Assembly: GCF_019458805.1 (NCBI RefSeq)
Contig: NZ_JAIBOA010000009.1
Span: forward strand, 231,171-295,170
Direction of reading: 5' to 3'
DNA from: Actinomadura parmotrematis
Lineage (GTDB): Bacteria; Actinomycetota; Actinomycetes; Streptosporangiales; Streptosporangiaceae
DNA: 64,000 bases
Both the position numbers and the translations under genes were made by a program. Every line of letters starts with the position of its first letter. The first letter of the stretch is position 1. The notes beneath the pieces are model-generated. The model worked only from the letters and a program-made list of their open reading frames with translations. It had not been told where the DNA came from and made no database searches. Below are positions 19,623-28,011 of the stretch, in pieces.

Positions 19623-20423
19623 ATGAACCACGGGCAGTCACGGTCGTCACCGGTCGACACGCCCGCACAGCCCGCGGCTCCCGCCGCGCCGGACGGAGGG
19701 CGCCCGGACCCCGGGGATCCGGCCCTCCAGCGGCGGCGGCTGCGGCACGACATCCGGCACGAACTCGGAACGATCATCATGCTGGCCTCCGCGGTCGCCA
19801 CCGCGAGCGACGTCGGCGCGGGCAGCCGGGCCCGCATCGAGCAGCTCCTCGGCGAGACCCGCTGGCTCGACCACCTGCTCCGCCGGCTGGAGGCGGACGG
19901 CGGCGACGACGGCGGCGCGCCGCCGCCCGCGCGGCTGCGGGTGGACGAGCTCGCCGCCGAGGTCGTCGCCGGCATGCGCCTCGCCACCTCCCGCGAGGTC
20001 GGCTTCACCGGCACCGAGGCGTGGGCGCTCATGGACGCGGTCGCGCTCTGGCGGGCGCTCCGCAACGTCCTCGACAACGCCTGCCGGGTCGCGGCCGGCC
20101 GGGTCGACGTGCGGGTCGCGGTCGAGGAGGGCCGGGTCGCGATCCAGGTCGACGACGACGGCCCCGGCTTCGGCGGCGGCGCGTCCGCGCCGCGCGGCCT
20201 GGCCTCCCTCGGCCTCGGCATCGTGCACGACCTCATCAGCGGCTTCGGCGGCAGCCTGGAGATCCGCACCTGCGAGATGGGCGGCGCCCGGGTGCGGATG
20301 CTGCTGCCCGCCGCGCCCGCCTTCGGCGGCGGGGCGTTCGAGGGCGGCGCGTTCGACGGTTCGCTGCTGGACGCCGCGCTCTTCGACGGGACCGCCTTCG
20401 ACGATTGGCGGCCGCATCCATGA
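19623..20423 (+). CDS. soluble sensor histidine kinase with pentapeptide-like tail
   Basis: A 266-aa kinase with no membrane segment and no recognisable sensor domain. After a Pro/Ala-rich N-terminus of about 40 residues come the dimerisation/phospho-acceptor helix RHDIRHELGTIIMLASAVA and the ATPase domain: N-box NVLDNACRVA, G1 box DDDGPGFGGG, G2-like LGLGIVHDLISGFGG. The ATP lid is short. The C-terminal 30 residues are a run of A/L-F/L-x-x-x units (AFGGG, AFEGG, AFDGS, LLDAA, LFDGT, AFDDW) resembling pentapeptide repeats. ATG 19623 begins a plausible N-terminus; the frame runs further up without similarity. Its stop overlaps the ATG of the response regulator, its certain partner. Confidence 0.78.
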   Translation: MNHGQSRSSPVDTPAQPAAPAAPDGGRPDPGDPALQRRRLRHDIRHELGTIIMLASAVATASDVGAGSRARIEQLLGETRWLDHLLRRLEADGGDDGGAPPPARLRVDELAAEVVAGMRLATSREVGFTGTEAWALMDAVALWRALRNVLDNACRVAAGRVDVRVAVEEGRVAIQVDDDGPGFGGGASAPRGLASLGLGIVHDLISGFGGSLEIRTCEMGGARVRMLLPAAPAFGGGAFEGGAFDGSLLDAALFDGTAFDDWRPHP

Positions 20424-21073
20424 GGGTCGCCGTCTGCGACGACCACGCCGTCTTCGCCGACTCGCTGTCGCTCGTGCTCGGCGACGCCGGGCACACCGTG
20501 GTCGCCGTCGCGTACTCGCCGGCCGAGGTGCTCCCGCTGCTGCGGGCGCACCCGGCCGACGCGTGCCTGATCGACCTGCACTTCCCGGCCGGCACGGCGC
20601 TGGAGTGGATGCCGCGGCTCCGCGCCGCCTCCCCCGCGACGGCCTTCGTCGTCCTCACCGGGTTCCTGGAGAAGGACGTGCTGGAGGCCGGGCTCGCGCT
20701 CGGCGTCCGCGGCTTCGCGCACAAGGGCCAGCAGGCCCGCGACATCCTGACGGTGCTCCGGCGGGTCGGCGGCGGCGAGGTCGTCGCCGGCACCGCCGGG
20801 CCGGCCGCCCCGGACGGCGCGCGCCCGCGCAGCCAGGCGCAGCGCGTCGCGCGGTTCCTCACCCCCCGCGAGCGCGAGGTGCTGACCCGCCTCGCCCGCG
20901 GCGAGTCCACCCAGGCGCTCGCCCGGTCGATGGGCGTCACCCGCAGCACCGCGCGCAGCCACGTGCAGAGCGTCCTCAGCAAGCTCGGCGTGCACTCGCA
21001 GCGCGAGGCCGTGATCGAGGCGGCCCGGCACGGCCTGGTCAGCGTCGAGACCGGGGAATGGCTCGCGGGCTGA
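20420..21073 (+). CDS. LuxR-family response regulator, partner of upstream kinase
   Basis: A 217-aa regulator. The receiver carries CDDH, phospho-acceptor D52 (CLIDLHFP), T80 and K102 (FAHKG). The C-terminal LuxR HTH reads LTPREREVLTRLARGESTQALARSMGVTRSTARSHVQSVLSKLGV. It starts inside the kinase stop codon (ATGA, 20420-20423), so the two are translationally coupled and form one two-component pair. Targets are not evident; the next gene, a P450-like protein 90 bases downstream, could be one. Distinct from the orphan regulator at 7678, with which it shares only family features. Confidence 0.87.
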   Translation: MRVAVCDDHAVFADSLSLVLGDAGHTVVAVAYSPAEVLPLLRAHPADACLIDLHFPAGTALEWMPRLRAASPATAFVVLTGFLEKDVLEAGLALGVRGFAHKGQQARDILTVLRRVGGGEVVAGTAGPAAPDGARPRSQAQRVARFLTPREREVLTRLARGESTQALARSMGVTRSTARSHVQSVLSKLGVHSQREAVIEAARHGLVSVETGEWLAG

Positions 21074-21163
21074 CGGCCCCCGCCCCCGGAACGTCCTGAT
21101 CCGGTCATTCCGGCGGACGGTCGGACGGGCTAGCGTCCGGCATGGGAGTCAAGGAGGTTTCCC

Positions 21164-22063
21164 ATGCCTCAACGGCGAGGCGCCCTGCCCGTCTCCGACG
21201 CCGAGGCGCTCTGCTCGCCGGACGCCTACGCGCGCGGCGTCCCCTACGAGCGGCTCGACCGGCTGCGCGCCCGCACGCCGGTCGTGTGGATGAACGGGCT
21301 GCGCGGCGGCCGCGGCGCCTGGGCGGTGCTGCGCCACGCCGACGTCCGGTACGCGCTGGAGCACCCCGAGCTGTTCGCGCCCGAGTTCGGCGAGATGCTG
21401 CACGGCCCGACGGCGGGCGAGGAGCGCGGCCGTCCCGCCCACGACGACGCCCCCGCCGACGCGGAGGGCCCGGCGGCGCTCGACCTGCGCTTCGACATGG
21501 ACCCGCCCGAGCTCGTCGGCCGGGTGGCGGCCGGCGGCGTCGACTTCGTCACCGACGTCGTCGCCGACCTGCCCGAGACGCTCCGCAACACCCTGGCGGG
21601 CGGCCTGTGGGCGCTGCTCCGCAACCCCGCCGCCCACGACCTGCTGCGCGGCGACGCCGCCCTCCTCGACGCCGCCGTCGAGGAGGTGCTGCGCTGGTGG
21701 ACGCCGGTGCTGCGGGTGCCGCGCACCGTGCTGCGCCCCACGTCGCTCGGCGGCGTCCCGCTGCTGGCCGGCGAGCACGTCGCGCTCTGGCTGGCGGCCG
21801 CCGACCACGACGCGGCGGCGTTCCCCGACCCCGGCCGGTTCCTGCCCGAGCGGTTCGCGGACGGCACGGCGCCCCCGCACCTGGCGTTCGGGCACGGCGT
21901 CCGGTCCTGCCTCGGCGAGCGCCTCGCCCGCGTCCACCTGCGCGCCCTCATGGCGGCGCTGCTGAACCGCCCGGGGCGGCCGGTGCTCGCCGGCGAGCCG
22001 ATCCCGCTGCGGTCCAGCGCCCGGCACGGCTTCGCCCGGCTCCCCGTCCGCTGGACCGGCTGA
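21164..22063 (+). CDS. cytochrome P450-like protein with large internal deletion
   Basis: A 299-aa P450 homologue about 100 residues shorter than normal. The C-terminal half is intact: EEVLRW (ExxR), AADHDAAAFPDPGRFLPERF, and the heme loop FGHGVRSCLGERLAR with its Cys. The N-terminal part aligns up to MDPPELVGRVAAGGVDFVTDVVADLPE and then jumps directly to TLRNTLAGGLWALLRNP, the end of the I-helix. The C-helix end through most of the I-helix, including the oxygen-activating acid/Thr, is missing. The frame is clean and the start has a full AAGGAGG at 21151-21157, six bases before ATG, so it is not obviously decaying. It may be a heme-binding non-oxygenase or an inactive relic. Confidence 0.75.
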   Translation: MPQRRGALPVSDAEALCSPDAYARGVPYERLDRLRARTPVVWMNGLRGGRGAWAVLRHADVRYALEHPELFAPEFGEMLHGPTAGEERGRPAHDDAPADAEGPAALDLRFDMDPPELVGRVAAGGVDFVTDVVADLPETLRNTLAGGLWALLRNPAAHDLLRGDAALLDAAVEEVLRWWTPVLRVPRTVLRPTSLGGVPLLAGEHVALWLAAADHDAAAFPDPGRFLPERFADGTAPPHLAFGHGVRSCLGERLARVHLRALMAALLNRPGRPVLAGEPIPLRSSARHGFARLPVRWTG

Positions 22064-22178
22064 CCGGACGGGGCCGTGGCGGGACACACCCGACCTCGGC
22101 CGATTCGCTGTCCTCACCGGCCCGGACGTGTCAGGGTGGGCGGTGCAGAGGCCCGCCACCGACGCGCGGAGGAGTCCG

Positions 22179-22802
22179 GTGCCGACGAACGCCACGAGGG
22201 TCCTGGCCGTCGACGACCGCGAGGAGAACCTCGTCGCCCTCGCCGCCGTGCTCGACGCGCTGCCCGTCGAGGTGGTCACCGCCTCCTCCGGCCGCTCCGC
22301 GCTGAAGGAGCTGCTGAACGACGACTTCGCGCTCATCCTGCTGGACGTCGTCATGCCGGAGATGGACGGCTTCGAGACCGCCGAGCACATCAAGAACCGG
22401 CCGCGCACCCGCGACGTCCCGATCGTGTTCCTCACCGCGGCGGGCGAGCCGGGCACCGGCCCCGAGGCGCTGCGCGGCTACGCGGCGGGCGCGGTCGACT
22501 ACCTGACCAAGCCGTTCGACCCGTGGCTGCTGCGCGCCAAGGTGTCGGTGTTCGTCGAGCTGCACCGCCGCAACCTGCAGCTCCGCCACCAGGCGGCGAT
22601 GCTGCGCCGCGCCCTCACCGGCGGCGGCCCGCCCGCCGGTGACGGCCTGCTCGGCGTGTTCGCCGAGCGGCTCGGCCAGGTCGAGGGCGACGTGCGGCGG
22701 CTGCGCGCCGCCGAAGCCCCGCCCGCGGGCGCCCTCACCGACCTGGAGGCGCACGTCGCCGACCTGCGCGTCGCCTTCGACGCCCTGTCCGCCGACGACT
22801 AG
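22179..22802 (+). CDS. response regulator receiver protein without DNA-binding domain
   Basis: A 207-aa protein. The receiver has AVDDREENL, D56 in ILLDVVMPEMDGFE, T86 and K111 in YLTKPF, closest to CheY-like/RpfG-type receivers. The C-terminal 90 residues are helical, with heptad-like leucines (VELHRRNLQLRHQAAMLRRAL, then LGQVEGDVRRL and LEAHVADLRVAFDAL), and have no HTH or enzyme motif, so signalling is likely by protein-protein contact. GTG 22179 is preceded by GGAGGAG at 22168-22174; the frame opens 51 bases earlier without a ribosome site. The stop codon (22800-22802) overlaps the stop of the convergent kinase (22799-22801). The cognate kinase is unknown. Confidence 0.8.
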   Translation: MPTNATRVLAVDDREENLVALAAVLDALPVEVVTASSGRSALKELLNDDFALILLDVVMPEMDGFETAEHIKNRPRTRDVPIVFLTAAGEPGTGPEALRGYAAGAVDYLTKPFDPWLLRAKVSVFVELHRRNLQLRHQAAMLRRALTGGGPPAGDGLLGVFAERLGQVEGDVRRLRAAEAPPAGALTDLEAHVADLRVAFDALSADD

Positions 22803-24154
22803 GGCGCGGCGCCCGCGCGGGCCGGGGCGCCGGCGGACGTCCCGGCGCTCGGGCCGAGGCCGCTGGTCGAGGTGAAGCGCTTGCGGACGATGACCGCGCC
22901 CGCGAGCACCGCGACGACCGCGAGGATCACCGCGATGGTGACGATGACGACCGTCCGCCGCCGCTCCCGCTCGGCGCGCGACGCCATGGCGTTCTCGTAC
23001 GGGTTCCGCGTCCGCTGCTGCGGCGGGTATTGCGGGTGCTGCGCCGACGACCGGGACGCCTGCCGCTCGTAGCGCTGCCACGCCTCCTGCGGCTGCTCCC
23101 ACGACGTCTGCGTCTCCGGCTCGTCCCACTGCACGGGGCGGGCCGCCTCGGGCGCCGGGCGCGGCTGCGGCGGCGGCTGGTAGGTCCGCACCGGCTCGGG
23201 GACGCGCGCGGGCGGCGGGCCGTCCGAGCGGGTGGCGGCCTCCAGCCCGGTGGAGTCCAGGACGGTCTCGTCGCTGCGGAACCGGGACGGGGCCGGGGCG
23301 GGGAACGCGCCGTCGGTGATCGTGGACGAGGCGGCGGGCGGCGGCGCGTCGGCGACCTGCTTCAGCAGCGGCTGCGCCTGCGCGCCCGTCATGCGGTGCC
23401 GGGGCTCGCGCGCCAGCAGGCCGTCCAGGACCGCCTTCAGCGGCCCGGCGTTGCGGGCGGGGGGCACGGGCTCCACCAGCGCCGCCTGGAGCGACGCCAT
23501 GGCGTCGGACCGCTCGTAGGGGGACCGGCCCTCCAGCGCGGCGTACAGCGTCGCGCCGAGGGACCACAGGTCCGACGCGGGCACCGCCCGCTCGCCCTGC
23601 GCGCGCTCGGGCGGGATGTAGGCGGGCGACCCCATGACGAGGCCGGTCTGGGTGAGGGTGGAGTCGCCCTCGACCTGCGCGATGCCGAAGTCGGTGAGCA
23701 CCACCCGCCCCGCGTCGGTGATCAGCACGTTGCTGGGCTTGACGTCGCGGTGCAGGATGCCCTTCTCGTGCGCGTGCCGGAGCGCGCCGAGCATCTGCAC
23801 GCCGATGTCGGCGACCCGCCGGTGGTCCAGCGGCCCGCCCTCCAGCACCTCCTGCAGCGAGCGGGCGCGCACCAGCTCCATGACGATCCACGGCCGGTCG
23901 TGCGCCTCGACGACGTCGTGCACGGTGACGACGCCGGGATGGTTCAGGCGGGCCGACGCCCGCGCCTCGCGGAACGTCCGCTCGTACAGCACCTCGCGCT
24001 CGCGCTCGGTGAGGCCGGGCGGGAGCACGACCTCCTTGACCGCGACCTCGCGGTCCAGCGTGAGGTCGTAGGCGTGCCACACGGTGCCCATGCCGCCGCG
24101 GCCGACCACCGCGTCGAGGCGGTAGCGGCCGCCGATGCGCCGACCCTCGTCCAT
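22799..24154 (-). CDS. Ser/Thr protein kinase, Pkn type, single TM (kinase 1)
   Basis: A 451-aa Hanks-type kinase. Gly-rich loop VGRGGMGTVWHAYD (residues 17-30), ATP-binding Lys in VAVKEVVLP, catalytic loop HRDVKPSNVLI, DFG in LTDFGIAQ, and APE-like IPPERAQGE are all present. After the kinase domain (to about 265) comes a Pro/Gln/Arg-rich juxtamembrane region, then a TM helix VVIVTIAVILAVVAVLAGAVIV and only about 30 residues outside, with no sensor domain. ATG 24154 is chosen because the fold starts at once; the frame extends 41 codons upstream. It is the 3'-most of three tandem kinase genes that share closely similar kinase domains, suggesting duplication. Confidence 0.85.
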   Translation of the reverse strand: MDEGRRIGGRYRLDAVVGRGGMGTVWHAYDLTLDREVAVKEVVLPPGLTEREREVLYERTFREARASARLNHPGVVTVHDVVEAHDRPWIVMELVRARSLQEVLEGGPLDHRRVADIGVQMLGALRHAHEKGILHRDVKPSNVLITDAGRVVLTDFGIAQVEGDSTLTQTGLVMGSPAYIPPERAQGERAVPASDLWSLGATLYAALEGRSPYERSDAMASLQAALVEPVPPARNAGPLKAVLDGLLAREPRHRMTGAQAQPLLKQVADAPPPAASSTITDGAFPAPAPSRFRSDETVLDSTGLEAATRSDGPPPARVPEPVRTYQPPPQPRPAPEAARPVQWDEPETQTSWEQPQEAWQRYERQASRSSAQHPQYPPQQRTRNPYENAMASRAERERRRTVVIVTIAVILAVVAVLAGAVIVRKRFTSTSGLGPSAGTSAGAPARAGAAP

Positions 24155-24325
24155 GTCCTGCCCGGTCCCCCGTCGCCCGCTCGCGGTCGTCCCCCGCCGG
24201 CGACCGCCGTCACTGGGACGTGCCGGCGCGCCGTACGGTTCATTGGCGCGCCCTTGACCGCCCCCCGCCCCGGTCATTGTCCCCTGCGGCGGCCCCGCGC
24301 TCCACCCGGACCCCCGATCGGCGGG

Positions 24326-25978
24326 TCACGCCGGCCGGAACCCGTCGAGCGCGGCGTCCTGCCGGGCCCGCACCGCCGCCTGGTAGCGGACCGGCGACGC
24401 CGCCATGATCACGTAGTTGCGGCCGTCGGCGGCGACGCCCCGGCTGCGGGCGTGCATGACGCCGTTCAGCCAGGTGTACTCCAGGTCCGCGGCGGGCGCG
24501 CCGCCGACGCTGGTGCGGGTGCGGCCGAGGCGCTGGAAGCCCTTCAGCTTGCCGTCGCGGATCGCCATCGGCTCCCACTCGACCCAGTGCTGGTAGGGGT
24601 CCTGGTTCTCCCAGGTGGTCGTGTCGACGAGGAGGTAGGCCTGCGTGACCGGGTCGGTCCACGACACCTGGTTCCCCTGGCTGGAGCGCCGCCACCCGAT
24701 CGGGACGGGCATCCGGTAGCCGTCCTCCACCGCCCACTTCATGCCCGCGGGCGGTGCGGCCTGCGACGGCGGCGCGGCGGGCGAGGACGGCACGGCCGAC
24801 GGCGTCCCGCTCTCCGCCGGCGTCGCGGACACGGCCGCCTGCACGGGCGGCTTCTGCGCGAGCGCGTCGTCGCCCTCGCCGCCGTCCGGCCAGAGCAGGA
24901 CGGCGGCGGCGAGCGCCACGGCCGCCGCCACGCCGACCCCGGCGAGGACCGGGACGACCGGCCGGCGCCGCCCGCCGCCCGGCTGGTGGACGGGCGCGGT
25001 CGCCGGATGCGGCACCGGGATCTGCTGGTCAGGGATGCGTAGCGTCCCCTGCCCCGTCCCCCAGCCGCCACCCGGCGCCGGAACCGGGACGGGCGGGGGA
25101 ACGTGCGCGGACGCGGCCGGCGGTGGCGCCGCCGCCCCCGACGCGACGCGGGCGAGGGCCTCCTCGGCCTCGGCGGCGCCCGTCCGGCGCGCCGGGTCGC
25201 GCTCCAGCAGCCCGTACAGGACCGGGCCGAGCGCGCCCGCGTTGCGCGGCGGCGGGGGCTCCTGCGTCATGACGGCGGCGAGCACCGCCATCGCGTCGGT
25301 GCGGTGGTGCGGCGGGCGGCCCTCGACGGCCGCGTACAGCGTCGCGCCGAGCGCCCACACGTCCGAGGCGGGCAGGGCGCGCTCGCCCTTCACCCGCTCG
25401 GGCGACATGTAGGCGGGCGAACCCATGATCAGGCCGGTGCGGGTGAGGGTGGCGTCGCCCGCGAACTGCGCGATGCCGAAGTCGGTGAGCACCGCCCGCC
25501 CGTCGCGGGTGACGAGCACGTTGGCGGGCTTGACGTCGCGGTGCAGGATGCCGATCGCGTGCGCGGCGCGGAGCGCGCCCATCACCTGCCGCCCGATGTC
25601 GGCGGCGCGGGCGGGCGGCAGCGGCCCGTCCCCGTCGATGATCTCCTGGAGGGAGCGGGCGTCCACCAGCTCCATGACGATCCACGGGCGGCCGTCCTCG
25701 TCCACCACGTCGTGGACCGTGACGACGCCCGGATGGCCGAGCCGCGCCGACGCGCGCGCCTCGCGGAGGGTGCGCTCGTGCCGGTCGGCGCGCTCCTCGT
25801 CGCTCAGCCCCCGGTCGAGCACGACCTCCTTGACGGCGACGTCGCGGTGCAGCGCCTCGTCGCGCGCGCGCCAGACCGTCCCCATCCCCCCGCGGCCGAC
25901 CACCGACAGCAGCCGGTAACGGCCGGCCAGCAGACGGTGCCCCTCACCTGCGTTCCCCTCGGACATGCCTGCCGACAT
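24326..25978 (-). CDS. Ser/Thr protein kinase with extracellular domain (kinase 2)
   Basis: A 550-aa Hanks-type kinase with an intact kinase domain (VGRGGMGTVWRARD, VAVKEVVLD, HRDVKPANVLV, LTDFGIAQ, MSPERVKGE), a Pro-rich linker, a TM helix (VVPVLAGVGVAAAVALAAAVLLW), and an extracellular domain of about 140 residues beginning near GMKWAVEDGYRMPVPIGWRRSS. That ectodomain is recognisably related to the one in kinase 3 (YSMYLPEDWSS; both contain a W-rich core and end with a FKG/FRPA-like strand), so it is probably a ligand- or wall-sensing module. ATG 25978 has GGAG six bases upstream; an internal ATG at 25966 is less well placed. Likely co-transcribed with kinases 1 and 3. Confidence 0.86.
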   Translation of the reverse strand: MSAGMSEGNAGEGHRLLAGRYRLLSVVGRGGMGTVWRARDEALHRDVAVKEVVLDRGLSDEERADRHERTLREARASARLGHPGVVTVHDVVDEDGRPWIVMELVDARSLQEIIDGDGPLPPARAADIGRQVMGALRAAHAIGILHRDVKPANVLVTRDGRAVLTDFGIAQFAGDATLTRTGLIMGSPAYMSPERVKGERALPASDVWALGATLYAAVEGRPPHHRTDAMAVLAAVMTQEPPPPRNAGALGPVLYGLLERDPARRTGAAEAEEALARVASGAAAPPPAASAHVPPPVPVPAPGGGWGTGQGTLRIPDQQIPVPHPATAPVHQPGGGRRRPVVPVLAGVGVAAAVALAAAVLLWPDGGEGDDALAQKPPVQAAVSATPAESGTPSAVPSSPAAPPSQAAPPAGMKWAVEDGYRMPVPIGWRRSSQGNQVSWTDPVTQAYLLVDTTTWENQDPYQHWVEWEPMAIRDGKLKGFQRLGRTRTSVGGAPAADLEYTWLNGVMHARSRGVAADGRNYVIMAASPVRYQAAVRARQDAALDGFRPA

Positions 25979-26056
25979 TACCGACTCGGAGTCACACACA
26001 GGCCGGGACGGCGCATCTTGCCGCCGACTTCACGTTCCGGCCGCCCGTCCCGGGAG

Positions 26057-27832
26057 TCAGGGAGCGCCCTTGAAGCTCTTGTAGAGCGGCTGCATCTCGG
26101 CGAAAGTCTTGTCCCACTCGGACTCGGGGGCGAACAGCAGGATCGAGTAGCCGTGGCCGTTCATGACGAAGCCGCGGTTGAGGGCGCGCATCCGGCGGCC
26201 GCCCTCGTCGTAGGTCCACGACCAGTCGGCGGCCTTCGCGCCGGTCGGGTCGGCGACGGGGTAGCCCTCGGTGACGGGGCGGATGAAAAGCTTCTTGTAG
26301 TTGCGGAAGTTGCCCTTGCCCGGCTCGCTCTGCCAGTCGTCCAGCGCACTCGGGCCCGCCTTCTCCTGGTAGGCGAGCTGGAGGTGCACCGAGCCGTCGG
26401 ACGCGCGGAAGTAGTCGCCGTTGCTGTCGCGGCGCGGCTTGGAGCTCCAGTCCTCCGGCAGGTACATCGAGTAGCCCGCGCGGTCCTTGTAGGTCTTCCA
26501 GCCCGCCGGGACGCCGCCCGCGGACGGCGCCGGGGCCGACGACGAGGGCGGCGGGGTGCTCGGGGGCGCCGAGGACGGCTTGGCCGAGGACGGGGCGGCC
26601 TTGGACGTCGCCGGGGACGCGCCGCCCCCGCCGTCGCCGTCCTTCTTGCCGTCGCCCTTGGTGCTCGCCCAGGCGATGCCGACGACCAGCAGCAGCGCGA
26701 CGAGCACGCCGACGCCGACCAGCAGGGCGTTGCGGTTCGGCGTCCAGCCCTCGCCGGAACGCGCCGGCGGGCGCGCCGCCGGGCTCGTCGGGTCCGACCC
26801 GAACGCCGCCCCGGCCGTCCCGGCCTCGGCGGGCCCGCCGGCGTCCGCGACGGCCGGGGTCACCCGGGTGCGCCCGTCGGTCGGCTCGGACCGCGCGGGC
26901 GGCGGGGCCGGCTCGTCCCGGACGGCCCGCTCGGCGCGGGTGGCGTCCGGCGGCGGGGGCAGCTCGACGGCCAGCGTGCGCTGGGTGTCGACGGACTCCT
27001 GCCGGACGATGTCGTCCAGCAGGGCGCCCGCCTCGATGGCGTCCATCCGCAGGTCGGGGTTCTTGTTCAGCAGCCCCTCGATGACGGGCGCGAGGCGGCC
27101 CGCGCGCGTCGGCGGGTCGGGGTCCTCGGAGATGACCGCGACGAGCGCGGCCATCGGCTCCGAGCGCTCGAACGGCGACTTGCCGTGCACCATCGCGAAC
27201 AGGGTGACGCCGAGCGACCAGAGGTCGGACGCGGGCCCGGCGGTGCGCCCGCGCGCCCGCTCGGGCGCGATGTAGGCCGGCGAGCCCATGACGAGGCCGG
27301 TCTGGGTCAGCGTCGCGTCGCCCGAGGCGGTCGCGATGCCGAAGTCGGTGAGGACCGCGCGGTCGCCCGCCGGGCCGGTGGTGACGAGCACGTTGCTCGG
27401 CTTGACGTCGCGGTGCAGGACGCCCGCGTCGTGCGCGGCGTGCAGGGCGGCGAGCATCTGCCGGCCGAGCTCGGCGGCCCGCTTGACCTCGAACGGGCCC
27501 TCTTCCTTGATCACCTGGTCCAGCGAGCGGGCCTGGATGAGCTCCATGATGATCCAGGGCCGGCCGTCCTCCTCGACCACGTCGTACACCGTGACGACGT
27601 TCGGGTGGCCGAGCCGGGCCGCGGTGCGCGCCTCCCGGAAGGTGCGCTTGTACTGGACGGAGCGCTCCTCATCGGTGAGACCATGCGGCAGGATGACCTC
27701 CTTGACCGCCACATCCCGCCCGAGGACCTCGTCATGCGCCTTCCAGACCGTGCCCATGCCACCGCGGCCGACGTGGGTGACCAGCCGGTAACGGCGGGCG
27801 AGCAGCCGCTCGCCGGGGGTCTCGTTAGGCAT
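26057..27832 (-). CDS. Ser/Thr protein kinase with extracellular domain (kinase 3)
   Basis: A 591-aa Hanks-type kinase, first of the tandem trio. Kinase motifs are complete: VGRGGMGTVWKAHD, VAVKEVILP, HRDVKPSNVLVT, LTDFGIATA, IAPERARGR. The juxtamembrane part is long and Ala/Pro/Asp-rich, with Thr/Ser sites. The TM helix is NALLVGVGVLVALLLVVGIAWA; a Ser/Pro-rich stalk (SSAKPSSAPPSTPPPSSSA) leads to an extracellular domain of about 140 residues, GWKTYKDRAGYSMYLPEDWSSK to the C-terminus, homologous to that of kinase 2. Start ATG 27832 (27844 is possible). It diverges from the LysX-like gene across a 179-bp region. Confidence 0.86.
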   Translation of the reverse strand: MPNETPGERLLARRYRLVTHVGRGGMGTVWKAHDEVLGRDVAVKEVILPHGLTDEERSVQYKRTFREARTAARLGHPNVVTVYDVVEEDGRPWIIMELIQARSLDQVIKEEGPFEVKRAAELGRQMLAALHAAHDAGVLHRDVKPSNVLVTTGPAGDRAVLTDFGIATASGDATLTQTGLVMGSPAYIAPERARGRTAGPASDLWSLGVTLFAMVHGKSPFERSEPMAALVAVISEDPDPPTRAGRLAPVIEGLLNKNPDLRMDAIEAGALLDDIVRQESVDTQRTLAVELPPPPDATRAERAVRDEPAPPPARSEPTDGRTRVTPAVADAGGPAEAGTAGAAFGSDPTSPAARPPARSGEGWTPNRNALLVGVGVLVALLLVVGIAWASTKGDGKKDGDGGGGASPATSKAAPSSAKPSSAPPSTPPPSSSAPAPSAGGVPAGWKTYKDRAGYSMYLPEDWSSKPRRDSNGDYFRASDGSVHLQLAYQEKAGPSALDDWQSEPGKGNFRNYKKLFIRPVTEGYPVADPTGAKAADWSWTYDEGGRRMRALNRGFVMNGHGYSILLFAPESEWDKTFAEMQPLYKSFKGAP

Positions 27833-28011
27833 ATCCGCGACCATATCGACTTTTGCTGACAATCTTGGAACCCGCTTGCACGTCACATCCCTCTACCCGG
27901 TAGGACGTGCACCATAACGACCAGGTTCGGCGCACGCCGCGAGAACGAAGCGTGATGCAGGTGACAACCGGTACAAAGAAGAGAGCGCAGTTGAGCCGCG
28001 ACGGGGGAACC

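Noticed and set aside
27878..27910. Inverted repeat GCACGTC/GACGTGC in the kinase 3/LysX gap as an operator
   Set aside because: Arms of 7 bases separated by 19 bases with no matching promoter spacing; too weak to claim.
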